A stretch of DNA of 64,000 nt from positions 4,316,001-4,380,000 of the forward strand of contig NZ_CP045740.1 in assembly GCF_009650765.1 (NCBI RefSeq). The letters run 5' to 3'. A model generated the notes under the pieces. That model saw nothing but the letters and a program-made list of their open reading frames with translations, did not search any database and had not been told where the DNA came from. Below are positions 1 to 10,000 of the stretch, piece after piece. Position numbers and translations under genes: made by a program. The DNA comes from Streptomyces sp. SUK 48 (GTDB lineage Bacteria; Actinomycetota; Actinomycetes; Streptomycetales; Streptomycetaceae). Position 1 is the first letter of the stretch. Each line of letters starts with the position of its first letter.

Positions 1-1
1 C

Positions 2-667
2 GGTACGGCCCGGTCGCCCGAGCCGTCCGTGTCCGCCTCGCCCTCGGCGCCGGCCGCGCGGGCGAAGCCCCTGACGGAGGGCCGGCTCAAGGCCGCCGCG
101 ATCACCGCGGCGGCCGTTCCCGGTCTGCGGGCCGACCCGTCGGACGACGGCTCCGGAGTCGAGACGCAGCGGATGACGGCGACCTCCGGAGGGCCGGCCT
201 GCACGGAATTCCTGAACGCCATGAGCGCCTACGCCGGCACGTACGGTTCCTCGGCCGCGGTGGCGCGTGGCTTCACCGCCCAGGGGCCCCGCGGTCCGGT
301 GAGCATCCTCGTCTCCCTGGTCGGCCACACCTCGGCCGCCGGGGCGCAGCGGGTGATCGACGACACCCGCAAGTCCGCGAAGGGATGCGCGCATCTCGCC
401 TACGACGACGGCGGGACGACGCGCATGAATCTGGCGCCCCTGTCGCTGCCGGTCATGGGGGACGACTCCACCGTCACCCGCGCCGGTGTGACCACCGGCA
501 AGCGAGGGTTCTGCATGATCACGGGGCTGGTGCGGGTGGGCACCGTCTCGCTGAACATCATGGTGTCCGGCGATCGCTACTACTACGGAGAGCTCCAGGA
601 GGTGGCGAAGGCTTCGGTGAGCAAGCTCGAGAAGGCCGACCCGCAGGTCGCGTCCACCGCTTCCTGA
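2..667 (+). CDS. Secreted or lipid-anchored hypothetical protein, N-terminus outside window
   Basis: The reading frame is open to the window edge, so the start codon and any signal peptide lie upstream; the GTG at 29 is only the first possible start inside the window. The visible part begins with a Ser/Pro/Ala-rich linker typical of Streptomyces lipoproteins just after the lipidated Cys, followed by a compact domain of about 150 residues containing three cysteines. No catalytic motif is recognisable. A GC-rich hairpin follows and the next gene converges on it. Function unknown; export is inferred from the linker composition only. Confidence 0.6.
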   Translation, partial: GTARSPEPSVSASPSAPAARAKPLTEGRLKAAAITAAAVPGLRADPSDDGSGVETQRMTATSGGPACTEFLNAMSAYAGTYGSSAAVARGFTAQGPRGPVSILVSLVGHTSAAGAQRVIDDTRKSAKGCAHLAYDDGGTTRMNLAPLSLPVMGDDSTVTRAGVTTGKRGFCMITGLVRVGTVSLNIMVSGDRYYYGELQEVAKASVSKLEKADPQVASTAS

Positions 668-674
668 TGTCGCC

Positions 675-698
675 GGGGCCGCACACGTACGCGGCCCC
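675..698. terminator. Hairpin between convergent genes
   Basis: Arms GGGGCCGC (675-682) and GCGGCCCC (691-698) with an 8-nt loop lie between the convergent stops at 667 and 713. No U-tract is evident, as is usual in Streptomyces. Confidence 0.5.
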
Positions 699-712
699 AC
701 GACAACGTGTGC

Positions 713-1567
713 TCACGGCCGGTGTCCCGTCATTCTCGCCGCCGAGGCGATCGTCGCGCGGGCCTCCTGTTCGGTCAGGCCGGTGTGGCGGGCGGCCTCG
801 GTGAGGGGGTCGGCGAGGGCGGGGCCGAGGCCGTTCTCGTAGGCGCGGCAGGCGGCCCAGAAGAGGCGGGTGTTGCGCTGGCCCTCGTGCGCGGTCAGCA
901 CGAAGTGGACGAGGCCGTGGCCGTGGCCCCCGGGAGCGCGGTGGGGGACGCGCGGGGGCGGCAGGAGCAGGCGCAGCAAGGCCGGCGGGCACGCGGCCGG
1001 GGGCAGGTGCGCGGTGCCCGGCAGGGTGCCGTAGACGCCGTGGTCGGTGCGGGAGCCGGGGCCCACCAGGTAGCCGCCGGCGCCGCGGATGTCGATGCCG
1101 GGGGCGAGCCGGCTCGCCGAGTTCGGCACGACGACGTCCGGGGGCCCGGTCAGCCACAGATGCCGGCCGCCGCTCGGGGTGAGCACGACCACCGTCTCCG
1201 GCACGGTGAACAGATGGCGCAGTCCCAGCTCCCGCAGCGCGGCCGGGGCGTCCGTGCCGGACTTGGTGTCCAGGTCGACGCCGATCAGGTGGAACGGGGG
1301 CAGCCCGCAGGCGATGCCGTAGCCGGTGGCCCAGGGCGCGGCGGCGAACATCTCGCGCACGCGCGCCGGGTCCGCCGAGGCGTCGTACACCCCGTGGCCG
1401 AAGCGCCCGCACGCACCGTGGCAGGCGGGGCCGGGATCGTCGTGATGGGGGGAGCGCAGCGCCGGGAGCTTGGTCCGGGACAGGGGGAGGACGGCCAGGC
1501 CGCGTTCGGCGGCGGACAGGGCATGGGCGAGGGCCAGCGTCGTGGCCCGCCGGTCGGGGGTGGCCAT
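713..1567 (-). CDS. Bifunctional DNA primase/polymerase (Prim-Pol) domain protein
   Basis: A 284-residue protein that reads as an archaeo-eukaryotic primase superfamily Prim-Pol domain. It has the N-terminal 'ALAHALSAAERGLAVLPL' helix, a central 'GVDLDTKSG' acidic motif, a Gly-rich 'TPSGGRHLWL' strand and the 'GIDIRGAGGYLVGPGS' motif near residue 170, which together carry the usual metal- and nucleotide-binding residues. No helicase domain follows, so it is a stand-alone Prim-Pol. The acidic motif suggests activity on nucleotides, but this is inferred from the family. It is a single-gene unit transcribed away from the next operon. A near-perfect LexA box lies just upstream of the ATG, suggesting DNA-damage control. 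Confidence 0.8.
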   Translation of the reverse strand: MATPDRRATTLALAHALSAAERGLAVLPLSRTKLPALRSPHHDDPGPACHGACGRFGHGVYDASADPARVREMFAAAPWATGYGIACGLPPFHLIGVDLDTKSGTDAPAALRELGLRHLFTVPETVVVLTPSGGRHLWLTGPPDVVVPNSASRLAPGIDIRGAGGYLVGPGSRTDHGVYGTLPGTAHLPPAACPPALLRLLLPPPRVPHRAPGGHGHGLVHFVLTAHEGQRNTRLFWAACRAYENGLGPALADPLTEAARHTGLTEQEARATIASAARMTGHRP

Positions 1568-1577
1568 GCCTTCATGT

Positions 1578-1593
1578 TCGGACGTATGTTCGA
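1578..1593. promoter_or_regulatory. LexA/SOS-box-like operator upstream of the Prim-Pol gene
   Basis: On the minus strand the site reads TCGAACATACGTCCGA, against the actinobacterial SOS consensus TCGAAC-N4-GTTCGA: 11 of 12 half-site positions match. It lies about 10 bp before the Prim-Pol start at 1567, where a bound repressor would block the promoter or leader. LexA binding is inferred. Confidence 0.6.
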
Positions 1594-1917
1594 AAAAAGA
1601 AAGAGGTTTATCGGCCGGTGATCACGCGTGCGTGCGAAGCGCGGCCCCCGGAGGGATTCGCCGGTGGCCGCTGGGCAGATCTGGCTGCGCGACACCCCCA
1701 CGGCGGTCGGGACGGCGGCCGGTTTCGAGAGGATCGGGATCACCATGGCAAGCACGCGCGGCGCCCGCGGTCACCGGCATCGCCTCCGGCCCGCCCCGGT
1801 GAGCCCCGGCTGACGGCCCGAGGGGGCGCGCTCCGGGGATGCGGGACAGCGGCGCGGCGGTGCTTCGGCACCGCCGCGCCGACGCGTTCCCGGCGCACGT
1901 CCGAGGGATCGGTCTCC

Positions 1918-1950
1918 TTGACAGTCCCGTCGTAACTGACGGACAGTCAG
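1918..1950 (+). promoter_or_regulatory. Promoter/operator candidate of the hydratase-aldolase operon
   Basis: A TTGACA hexamer (1918-1923) is followed by the inverted repeat CTGAC-GGACA-GTCAG (1936-1950), 41 bp before the likely start at 1992. The repeat could be the operator of a TetR-family sterol or fatty-acid regulator. No convincing -10 hexamer was seen at standard spacing. Confidence 0.4.
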
Positions 1951-1991
1951 AAATGAAGACGGAGGCCGAACATCGCATCGGGAGGCCGGAC

Positions 1992-2900
1992 ATGGCGGCA
2001 CGGGCGGACGACACGCAGGCGCGGCTCACGGCGTACGAGGGGCTCCCCGCCGCCGCCACCGGGACCGGCCGGGACCCCGTCAACCTGCCGATGATCCGGC
2101 ACTGGTGCGAGGCCATGGGCGACACCAGCCCCGCCTACCGCGGCCCCGGTGCCATCGCCCCGCCCACCATGCTCCAGGCGTGGACGATGGCCGGCCTCTC
2201 GGGCCACGGCGAGCGCACCGGCCCCTACGACGAACTGCTGCGCCTCCTGGACGACCTGGGCTGCACCTCGGTCGTCGCCACCGACTGCGAGCAGGAGTAC
2301 CTGCGCCCGCTGCGGCCGGGCGACACGATCACCTTCGACACGGTGATCGAATCGGTGTCGGGCCGCAAGACCACCCGGCTGGGCGCCGGCCACTTCGTCA
2401 CCACCCGCACCGACGTCCGCGCGAGCGGCGTCCTCGCGGGCACCCACCGCTTCCGCATCCTCAAGTACGCCCCCGCCCGCACCCCGGCACCACCGCCCGC
2501 ACCGAGGCGCCCCCGCCCCGTCGTCAACCGCGACAACGCCGGCTTCTGGCAGGGCGTCGCCGAGCACCGGCTGCTCATCCAGCGCTGCACCGGCTGCGGC
2601 ACCCTGCGCCACCCCTGGCTGCCCGGCTGCAACGCCTGCGGCGGCCCCGGCTGGGACACGGTCGAGGCGAGCGGCGAGGGCACCGTCCACTCGTACGTCG
2701 TGCTGCACCACCCGCCCTTCCCCGCCTTCGAACCGCCCTACGCGGTCGCCCTGGTCCAGCTCGCCGAAGGGGTGCGGATGGTGAGCAACGTGACCGGGGT
2801 GCCGTACGACAAGGTGCGCGTCGGGATGCCGGTGCGGCTCGAATTCGCGCGGTACGACGACGAGTTGACGCTGCCGGTGTTCCGGGCGGTGGCGGCGTGA
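1992..2900 (+). CDS. MaoC-like hydratase fused to a DUF35/OB-fold domain (ChsH2-like)
   Basis: The start at 1992 is chosen over upstream in-frame codons because GGGAGG precedes it at good spacing, giving 302 residues. The N-terminal half is a degenerate MaoC hot-dog hydratase. The C-terminal half is a DUF35 OB-fold with a Zn ribbon, CTGC-x10-CNAC, about 190 residues in. The same fusion is ChsH2 of actinobacterial cholesterol side-chain degradation. There ChsH2 pairs with ChsH1 to hydrate an enoyl-CoA, and its DUF35 domain binds the aldolase Ltp2. The next two genes, each overlapping its predecessor by 4 nt, are the ChsH1-like and Ltp2-like partners, so a three-subunit hydratase/retro-aldolase is likely. 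The real substrate (sterol or another branched acyl-CoA) is not shown. Confidence 0.85.
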   Translation: MAARADDTQARLTAYEGLPAAATGTGRDPVNLPMIRHWCEAMGDTSPAYRGPGAIAPPTMLQAWTMAGLSGHGERTGPYDELLRLLDDLGCTSVVATDCEQEYLRPLRPGDTITFDTVIESVSGRKTTRLGAGHFVTTRTDVRASGVLAGTHRFRILKYAPARTPAPPPAPRRPRPVVNRDNAGFWQGVAEHRLLIQRCTGCGTLRHPWLPGCNACGGPGWDTVEASGEGTVHSYVVLHHPPFPAFEPPYAVALVQLAEGVRMVSNVTGVPYDKVRVGMPVRLEFARYDDELTLPVFRAVAA

Positions 2901-3295
2901 GGCCCGTCGGCAGCGAACTCCCGCCGCTGGAGATCCCGTTGACCCGCACGCTGATCGTGGCGGGCGCGATCGCCTCCCGGGACTACCAGGACGTGCACCA
3001 CGACCCGGAACTGGCCCGGGACAAGGGCTCCCCGGACATCTTCATGAACATCCTGACGACGAACGGCCTGGTGGGCCGGTACATCACCGACCACTTCGGC
3101 CCCACGGCGGTGCTCCGCAAGGTCGCCATCCGGCTCGGGGCCCCCAACCACCCCGGCGACACGATGGTGCTGACCGGCCGGATCGAGGAGGTGGACGGCG
3201 ACACCGCCACCGTGCGCGTCGTCGGCGCCAACGGCCTCGGCACCCATGTGACCGGCACGGTGACCGTCACCGTCCCCGAGGAGGCCCGCCCGTGA
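2897..3295 (+). CDS. MaoC family enoyl-CoA hydratase (ChsH1-like)
   Basis: A 132-residue single hot-dog domain. The hydratase signature is 'SRDYQDVHHDP', whose Asp and His are the catalytic dyad of R-hydratases; the upstream fusion protein lacks an equivalent dyad, as in the ChsH1-ChsH2 heterodimer. The GTG at 2897 overlaps the previous stop (GTGA) and is the best start, since the long open frame upstream is a shadow. It also overlaps the next gene by 4 nt, so the three proteins are translationally coupled. The predicted role is hydration of a branched enoyl-CoA before carbon-carbon cleavage. Confidence 0.82.
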   Translation: MRPVGSELPPLEIPLTRTLIVAGAIASRDYQDVHHDPELARDKGSPDIFMNILTTNGLVGRYITDHFGPTAVLRKVAIRLGAPNHPGDTMVLTGRIEEVDGDTATVRVVGANGLGTHVTGTVTVTVPEEARP

Positions 3296-4458
3296 GCCTG
3301 CGCGCGAAGGACACCCTCGGCGGCCGCGCGGCCGTCGTCGGGATCGGCGCCACCGAGTTCTCCAAGGACTCCGGGCGCAGCGAACTGCGGCTCGCGGTGG
3401 AGGCGGTGCGCGCCGCCCTCGACGACGCCGGGCTCGCCCCCGCCGACGTGGACGGCCTGGTCACCTTCACCATGGACACCAGCCCGGAGATCACCGTCGC
3501 CCAGGCGTGCGGGATGGGCGAGCTCTCGTTCTTCTCCCGGGTCCACTACGGCGGCGGCGCGGCCTGCGCGACCGTCCAGCAGGCGGCGCTGGCCGTGGCG
3601 GCCGGGATCGCCGAGGTGGTGGTCTGCTACCGCGCCTTCAACGAGCGCTCGGGGCGCAGATTCGGCGCCGGAGTCCAGCACCGCGAGCCCTCGGCGGAGG
3701 GCGCGGCGCTCGGCTGGGTGCTCCCGTTCGGGCTGCTCACCCCGGCCTCCTGGGTGGCGATGGCGGCCCAGCGCTATCTGCACACCTACGGGCTGACCCC
3801 CGAGGCGTTCGGCCATGTCGCCGTGACCGGCCGCGCCCACGCCGCCACCAACCCGGCCGCCTACTTCCACGGCCGCCCGATCACCCTGGCCGAACACGCC
3901 GCCTCCCGCTGGATCGTGGAGCCGCTGCGGCTGCTGGACTGCTGCCAGGAGACCGACGGCGGTCAGGCGCTCGTCGTCACCTCCCTGGAACGGGCCCGCG
4001 ACCTGGCCCGCCCGCCCGCCGTGATCGCGGCCGCCGCCCAGGGCGCGGGCCGGGCCCAGGAGCAGATGACCGGCTTCTACCGGGACGAGCTGACCGGGCT
4101 GCCGGAGATGGGCGCGGTCGCCCGCCAGCTGTGGCGGACCTCCGGCCTCACCCCCGCCGACATCGACGTGGGCATCCTGTACGACCACTTCACCCCGTTC
4201 GTGCTGATGCAGCTGGAGGAGTTCGGCTTCTGCGCCCGGGGCGAGGCGGCGGACTTCACGGCCGGGCGGGAGCTGCCCCTCAACACCCACGGGGGCCAGC
4301 TCGGGGAGGCGTACCTGCACGGCATGAACGGCATCGCGGAGGCGGTCCGCCAGCTGCGCGGCACCGCCGTGAACCAGGTTCCCGGGGCCGCCCGGACCCT
4401 GGTGACCGCGGGGACCGGGGTGCCGACATCGGGCCTGGTCCTGGCGGCCGACGACTGA
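3292..4458 (+). CDS. Lipid-transfer protein/thiolase-fold aldolase (Ltp2-like)
   Basis: 388 residues of thiolase fold, with the N-terminal 'VVGIGATEFSKDSGRSE' typical of the SCP-x/lipid-transfer branch. Conserved 'ILYDHFTP' and 'NTHGGQLGEAYLHG' motifs near the C-terminus carry the Tyr residues proposed as catalytic in Ltp2. It starts with a GTG overlapping the previous gene. Ltp2 performs a retro-aldol cleavage that releases propionyl-CoA from a hydroxyacyl-CoA steroid and needs the DUF35 domain of ChsH2, encoded two genes upstream. The assignment to this family is firm; the sterol substrate is inferred from the gene set. Confidence 0.83.
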   Translation: MSLRAKDTLGGRAAVVGIGATEFSKDSGRSELRLAVEAVRAALDDAGLAPADVDGLVTFTMDTSPEITVAQACGMGELSFFSRVHYGGGAACATVQQAALAVAAGIAEVVVCYRAFNERSGRRFGAGVQHREPSAEGAALGWVLPFGLLTPASWVAMAAQRYLHTYGLTPEAFGHVAVTGRAHAATNPAAYFHGRPITLAEHAASRWIVEPLRLLDCCQETDGGQALVVTSLERARDLARPPAVIAAAAQGAGRAQEQMTGFYRDELTGLPEMGAVARQLWRTSGLTPADIDVGILYDHFTPFVLMQLEEFGFCARGEAADFTAGRELPLNTHGGQLGEAYLHGMNGIAEAVRQLRGTAVNQVPGAARTLVTAGTGVPTSGLVLAADD

Positions 4459-4496
4459 ACTCCTCGGGGCCGGACCCGGGGACGGTCGTACCCCCG

Positions 4497-4517
4497 CTCC
4501 ACCTCCAGGAGGTGGAG
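4497..4517. promoter_or_regulatory. 21-bp perfect palindrome upstream of the sigma-factor gene
   Basis: Arms CTCCACCTCC (4497-4506) and GGAGGTGGAG (4508-4517) flank one base. The one-base spacer fits a protein-binding site or a cruciform better than a terminator. It lies 89 bp before the sigma-factor start, where an autoregulated promoter would be expected. Confidence 0.45.
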
Positions 4518-4605
4518 TCGTCCCTGTCCGTACAACCTGAGGGGGACCCCGCTTCGGCACCTGCGGCCGATCCGGGGGCGCGCGGGCCGCTCATAGCGTG
4601 GAGCC

Positions 4606-5142
4606 ATGACCACACCCGTCTGCACCAGCGCCTCGGCAGCGGCCCCCGCGTACCCGTCGTTCACCTCGTACGTGCGGGCCCGCCGGCCCGTCCTGCTGCG
4701 CGCCGCGCGCTCGCTGACCGCGAACCCCTGCGACGCCGAGGACCTGCTGCAGACCGCGCTGGCCAAGACCTACACCGCCTGGGAGCGGATCGAGAACCAG
4801 CGGGCGCTGGACGGCTATGTGCGCCGCGCGCTGCTGAACACCCGGACCTCGCAGTGGCGCAAGCGCCGGGTGGACGAGTTCGCCTGCGACGAGCTGCCCG
4901 AGCCGGAGCCGCGGCCCGACGACGACCCGGCCGAGCGGCAGGCGCTGCACGACGCGATGTGGCGGGCCGTCATGAAGCTGCCCACGCGGCAGCGGGCGAT
5001 GGTCGTCCTGCGGTACTACGAGGACCTCAGCGAGGCCCAGACCGCCGAGGTGCTGGGGGTCTCGGTGGGCACGGTGAAGTCGGCGGTGTCCCGGGCGCTC
5101 GGCAAGCTGCGCGAGGACCCGGAGCTGGGGCCGGCGCGGTGA
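4606..5142 (+). CDS. SigE-family ECF RNA polymerase sigma factor
   Basis: 178 residues. Region 2 contains 'DAEDLLQTALAKTYTAW', a short acidic linker follows, and region 4 ends with the helix-turn-helix 'TAEVLGVSVGTVKS'. This matches the actinobacterial SigE-family group of small sigma factors. Such factors direct RNA polymerase to dedicated -35/-10 promoters, usually in cell-envelope or developmental responses. No anti-sigma gene is adjacent, so the controlling partner and regulon are unknown. It has its own upstream region with a long palindrome, and the acyl-CoA synthetase gene that follows has a separate operator. Confidence 0.85.
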   Translation: MTTPVCTSASAAAPAYPSFTSYVRARRPVLLRAARSLTANPCDAEDLLQTALAKTYTAWERIENQRALDGYVRRALLNTRTSQWRKRRVDEFACDELPEPEPRPDDDPAERQALHDAMWRAVMKLPTRQRAMVVLRYYEDLSEAQTAEVLGVSVGTVKSAVSRALGKLREDPELGPAR

Positions 5143-5208
5143 CCGGTGTCCCGGCACGGTGACCGGACTCCCGGCGCGGCTTGGCCGCCAGTGACATTCC
5201 ACCTAGTG

Positions 5209-5226
5209 ACATACCGACCGGTATGT
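5209..5226. promoter_or_regulatory. TetR-type operator before the acyl-CoA synthetase gene
   Basis: ACATACCG-AC-CGGTATGT is a perfect inverted repeat with 8-bp arms, of the kind bound by TetR/AcrR-family fatty-acid regulators. It lies 57 bp upstream of the GTG at 5283. The regulator gene is not adjacent. Confidence 0.7.
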
Positions 5227-5282
5227 GCGCAGAATCAGCGCACCCCCTACTACCGCGTAGGCACCGTCGCCGGGAGGACTCC

Positions 5283-6938
<1,656 letters not shown>

Positions 6939-6946
6939 GGCGGCAG

Positions 6947-6974
6947 AGGGGGCCGGGCTGCTGCCCGGCCCCCT
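6947..6974. terminator. Bidirectional GC-rich hairpin
   Basis: Arms AGGGGGCCGGGC (6947-6958) and GCCCGGCCCCCT (6963-6974) with a 4-nt loop lie between convergent genes ending at 6938 and 7012. Confidence 0.7.
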
Positions 6975-7011
6975 CCCCTTACGGTCAACCCCTTACGGCC
7001 TTCCCCGGCGG

Positions 7012-10000
7012 CTAGTTGGTGCCGATCCGGGACAGCAGGTCCACGATCCGCGACTGCACCTCGGTGCTGGTGGACCGCTCCGCGAGGAACAGCACCGTCT
7101 CGCCCGAGGCCAGCCGGGGCAGGTCGGCGGACTCGACGGCGGCCGTGTAGACGACCAGCGGGGTGCGGTCGAGCTGCCCGTTGGCGCGCAGCCAGTCCAC
7201 GATCCCGGCCCGCCGCCGGTGCACCTGCATCAGGTCCATCACCACGAGGTTCGGCCGGAACCGGCCCGCCAGCGCCACCGCGTCGGTGTCGCTCGCGGCC
7301 CGTGCCACCTGCATCCCGCGCCGCTCCAGCGTCGCGGTCAGGGCCAGCGCGATCTCCTCGTGCTCCTCGATCAGCAGCACCCGCGGCGGATGCTGCTCGC
7401 TGTCCCGTGGCGCGAGCGCCTTCAGCAGCACGGCGGGATCGGCGCCGTACGCCGCCTCGCGCGTGGCCTGCCCGAGCCCGGCCGTGACCAGCACCGGCAC
7501 CTCGGCGGCCACGGCGGCCTGGCGCAGCGACTGGAGGGCGGTGCGGGTGATCGGGCCGGTCAGCGGGTCCACGAACAGCGCGGCGGGGAAGGCCGCGATC
7601 TGCGCGTCGACCTCCTCGCGCGAGTGCACGACCACCGGCCGGTAGCCGCGCTCGCTCAGCGCCGCCTGCGTGGTCACGTCGGGCGCGGGCCACACCAGCA
7701 GCCGGCGCGGGTTGTCCAGCGGCTCCGGGGGCAGTTCGTCGTCCATCGGCTGCGGCCGCGGGGTGTCCGCCACCTCGACGGCACCGCCGGGACCGTCCAG
7801 CGGCTCGGGGCCCTCGGCGGCGTTCGCGTCCGGCGCGCCGATGGCGTACGAGCGTCCGGCGCCCTCGGTCCCGGGCGCGATCCGCGACGATCCGGGCAGC
7901 GACGACGCCTGCGCGGGCACCGCCTCGCCGGACGCCTCCTGCCGCGCCGCCGGGTCGGGCGGCGTCCCGAGCTTGCGCCGCCGTCCGGAGCCGCCCGGCG
8001 CGTGCGGCGGCGGCGTCGCCTGCCCGGCCTGCCGCACGAACGGCACGCCCTGCCCCAGCGTGCGCACGCTGATGGCCCGGCCCTGCGTGGAGTCGGGGTC
8101 GTACGCGGGCACGCTCCCGGTGGCCTCGGCGGGCAGCGGCAACGGCTGCGCGGCCCGCTGCGGCCGGGCGGCGGGCAGGGGAGCGCCGGCCGCGGGGGCC
8201 GACGGCGGTACGGGCGTCCCGGCCGCCGGGGTCGCGGACCCCGGGGGCACGGCGGTACCGGCGGCCGGCGCGGACTGAGCCGGCCGGGGCGGCCGCGGCG
8301 ACGACGGCGCCTGCGGCGACGGCGGTACGGGGGTGCCGGGGGCCGGGGCGCCGGGAGTCGGGGTGGCCGCTGCGGGCTTCGGCGCTCCGGCCTCGGCGGG
8401 CAGCGGGAGGGGCTGTGCGGCGACGGCACCGGCGGCCGGGGCGGCCTGCGGGGCCGGAGCGCCGGGCTGCGCGGCGCCGGGCCGGCCGGGCGGCGGGGCG
8501 ACCGGGGGCGTGGCCGGGGCGACGGGGGCGGCCGGTGCCGCGGGGGTCGCGGTGGCGGCCGGGGTGACCGGTGCGCCCGGGGCGGCCGGTGTGCCCGGGG
8601 TGATCGGGGCCGACGCGGGCACGGCGACCGAGGGTCCGGCCGCCAGGGCGACGCCCGGTCCGTTCGTGCCCCGGGCCTGCGCCGGAAGGGCCGTACCGGG
8701 GATGCCCTGGCCGTTCGTGGCCTGGGCCTGCGCGGGGGCGGCCTGGGCCTGCGCCCCCGGCGTCGTACCGGAGTCGGCGTCCCGGGCGGCCGGATCGGCC
8801 GGCGCGGGCTGCGTGGTCTGGGCGGGCTGCGCGGGGGGTGCCACCGCGCGGCGTCGCCGGCCGGTCGGCGCGGTGGTGGGGTGCGGCTGCGGCGGAGTGT
8901 GGTCCTCGGCCTGGCTCGGCGGTACGGCGTCGTGCCGCCCCTCCTCACCGGGCGCGGGCGCGGCGGTCGGCGGCGCTTGCGCGGGCACGGGTGCGGCCCG
9001 CGGCACCCGGACCTGGGCCTCGGGCTCCTCCTGCGGAGCGCGGTCGGCCGCGGCGGGCGGCAGGGCGAAGACCGTACGCGCCCCCGTCTCCTGCGCGGCG
9101 GCCCGCTCGGCCGCGGCGGCCAGCGCACGGCGCCGCCGCCCGGTGGGCTGCCCCTCCTCGGCGGAGCCTTCGGCACCGGTCGCATCGGCCGCACCGTCGG
9201 TGGCCTGTGCGCCCTCGCCCCCGGCCGGCGGCAGGGCGGCGGGCAGCGCGGCCTGCGGAGCCGGCTCGGCGCCGGGGCGGGCGTGATGTCCGGCGGGCAC
9301 GGGTACGCCACCCGGCGGCACGGCGGCCCCGAGTCCCGTGCCGGAGGCGGCGGCCCCCGCGGCATGCTCGGCCGCGGTCACCACGGCCCCCTCGCTCACC
9401 CCGTCGGCACCGGCGTCGGGGCGCGCGGGATCGAGTTCGGCGGGCCGCCCGCGGCGCCGCCCGGTACCGCCGGACCCGCCCTGCGTGGCCTCGGCCGGAA
9501 CCTCGGTCGTCTCCTCGGCGGCCCCGCCCGCGCGCCTGCGGCGGCGTCCGGTGGGCGCGGTCCCGTCACCGGAGGGCGAGCCCGCGGGCGTGCCCGAACC
9601 GGCCGGATCGGCATCGAGGAAGGCGTCCGTGGACCCCCGCCGGGCGCGCCGCCGACCGCCGTCGAAGGTCTCCTGCGCCGGGTCCGCCCCGGCGAGTTCC
9701 ATCTGCCCGGACGGCGCCACGACCGCCCCCGCGCCGCCCCCGAGCGGCACCTCCAGGACGTACGCGTTGCCGCTCATGCCCGGCACCTCGTGCGTCTGGA
9801 GCACACCGCCGTGGGCGCGCACGATCCCGCGCACGATCGGCTCGTGCACCGGGTCCCCGCCGGCGTACGGCCCGCGCACCTCGATCCGGGCGACCGAACC
9901 GCGCTGCGCGGCCGCGACGACCACGGTGTTGTCGAGGTAACCGCCCGTGGAGACGGGCGCGTTGCCGGTCGCGTCGACGCCCGCGACGTCCGCCACCAGA

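Noticed and set aside
2983..4560. Open frame of 525 codons on the minus strand
   Set aside because: Shadow of the ChsH1/Ltp2-like genes.
4606..5142. Assignment of the sigma factor as SigQ
   Set aside because: SigQ is known beside the afsQ two-component genes; here the neighbours are fatty-acid genes and the nearest two-component pair is over 20 kb away.
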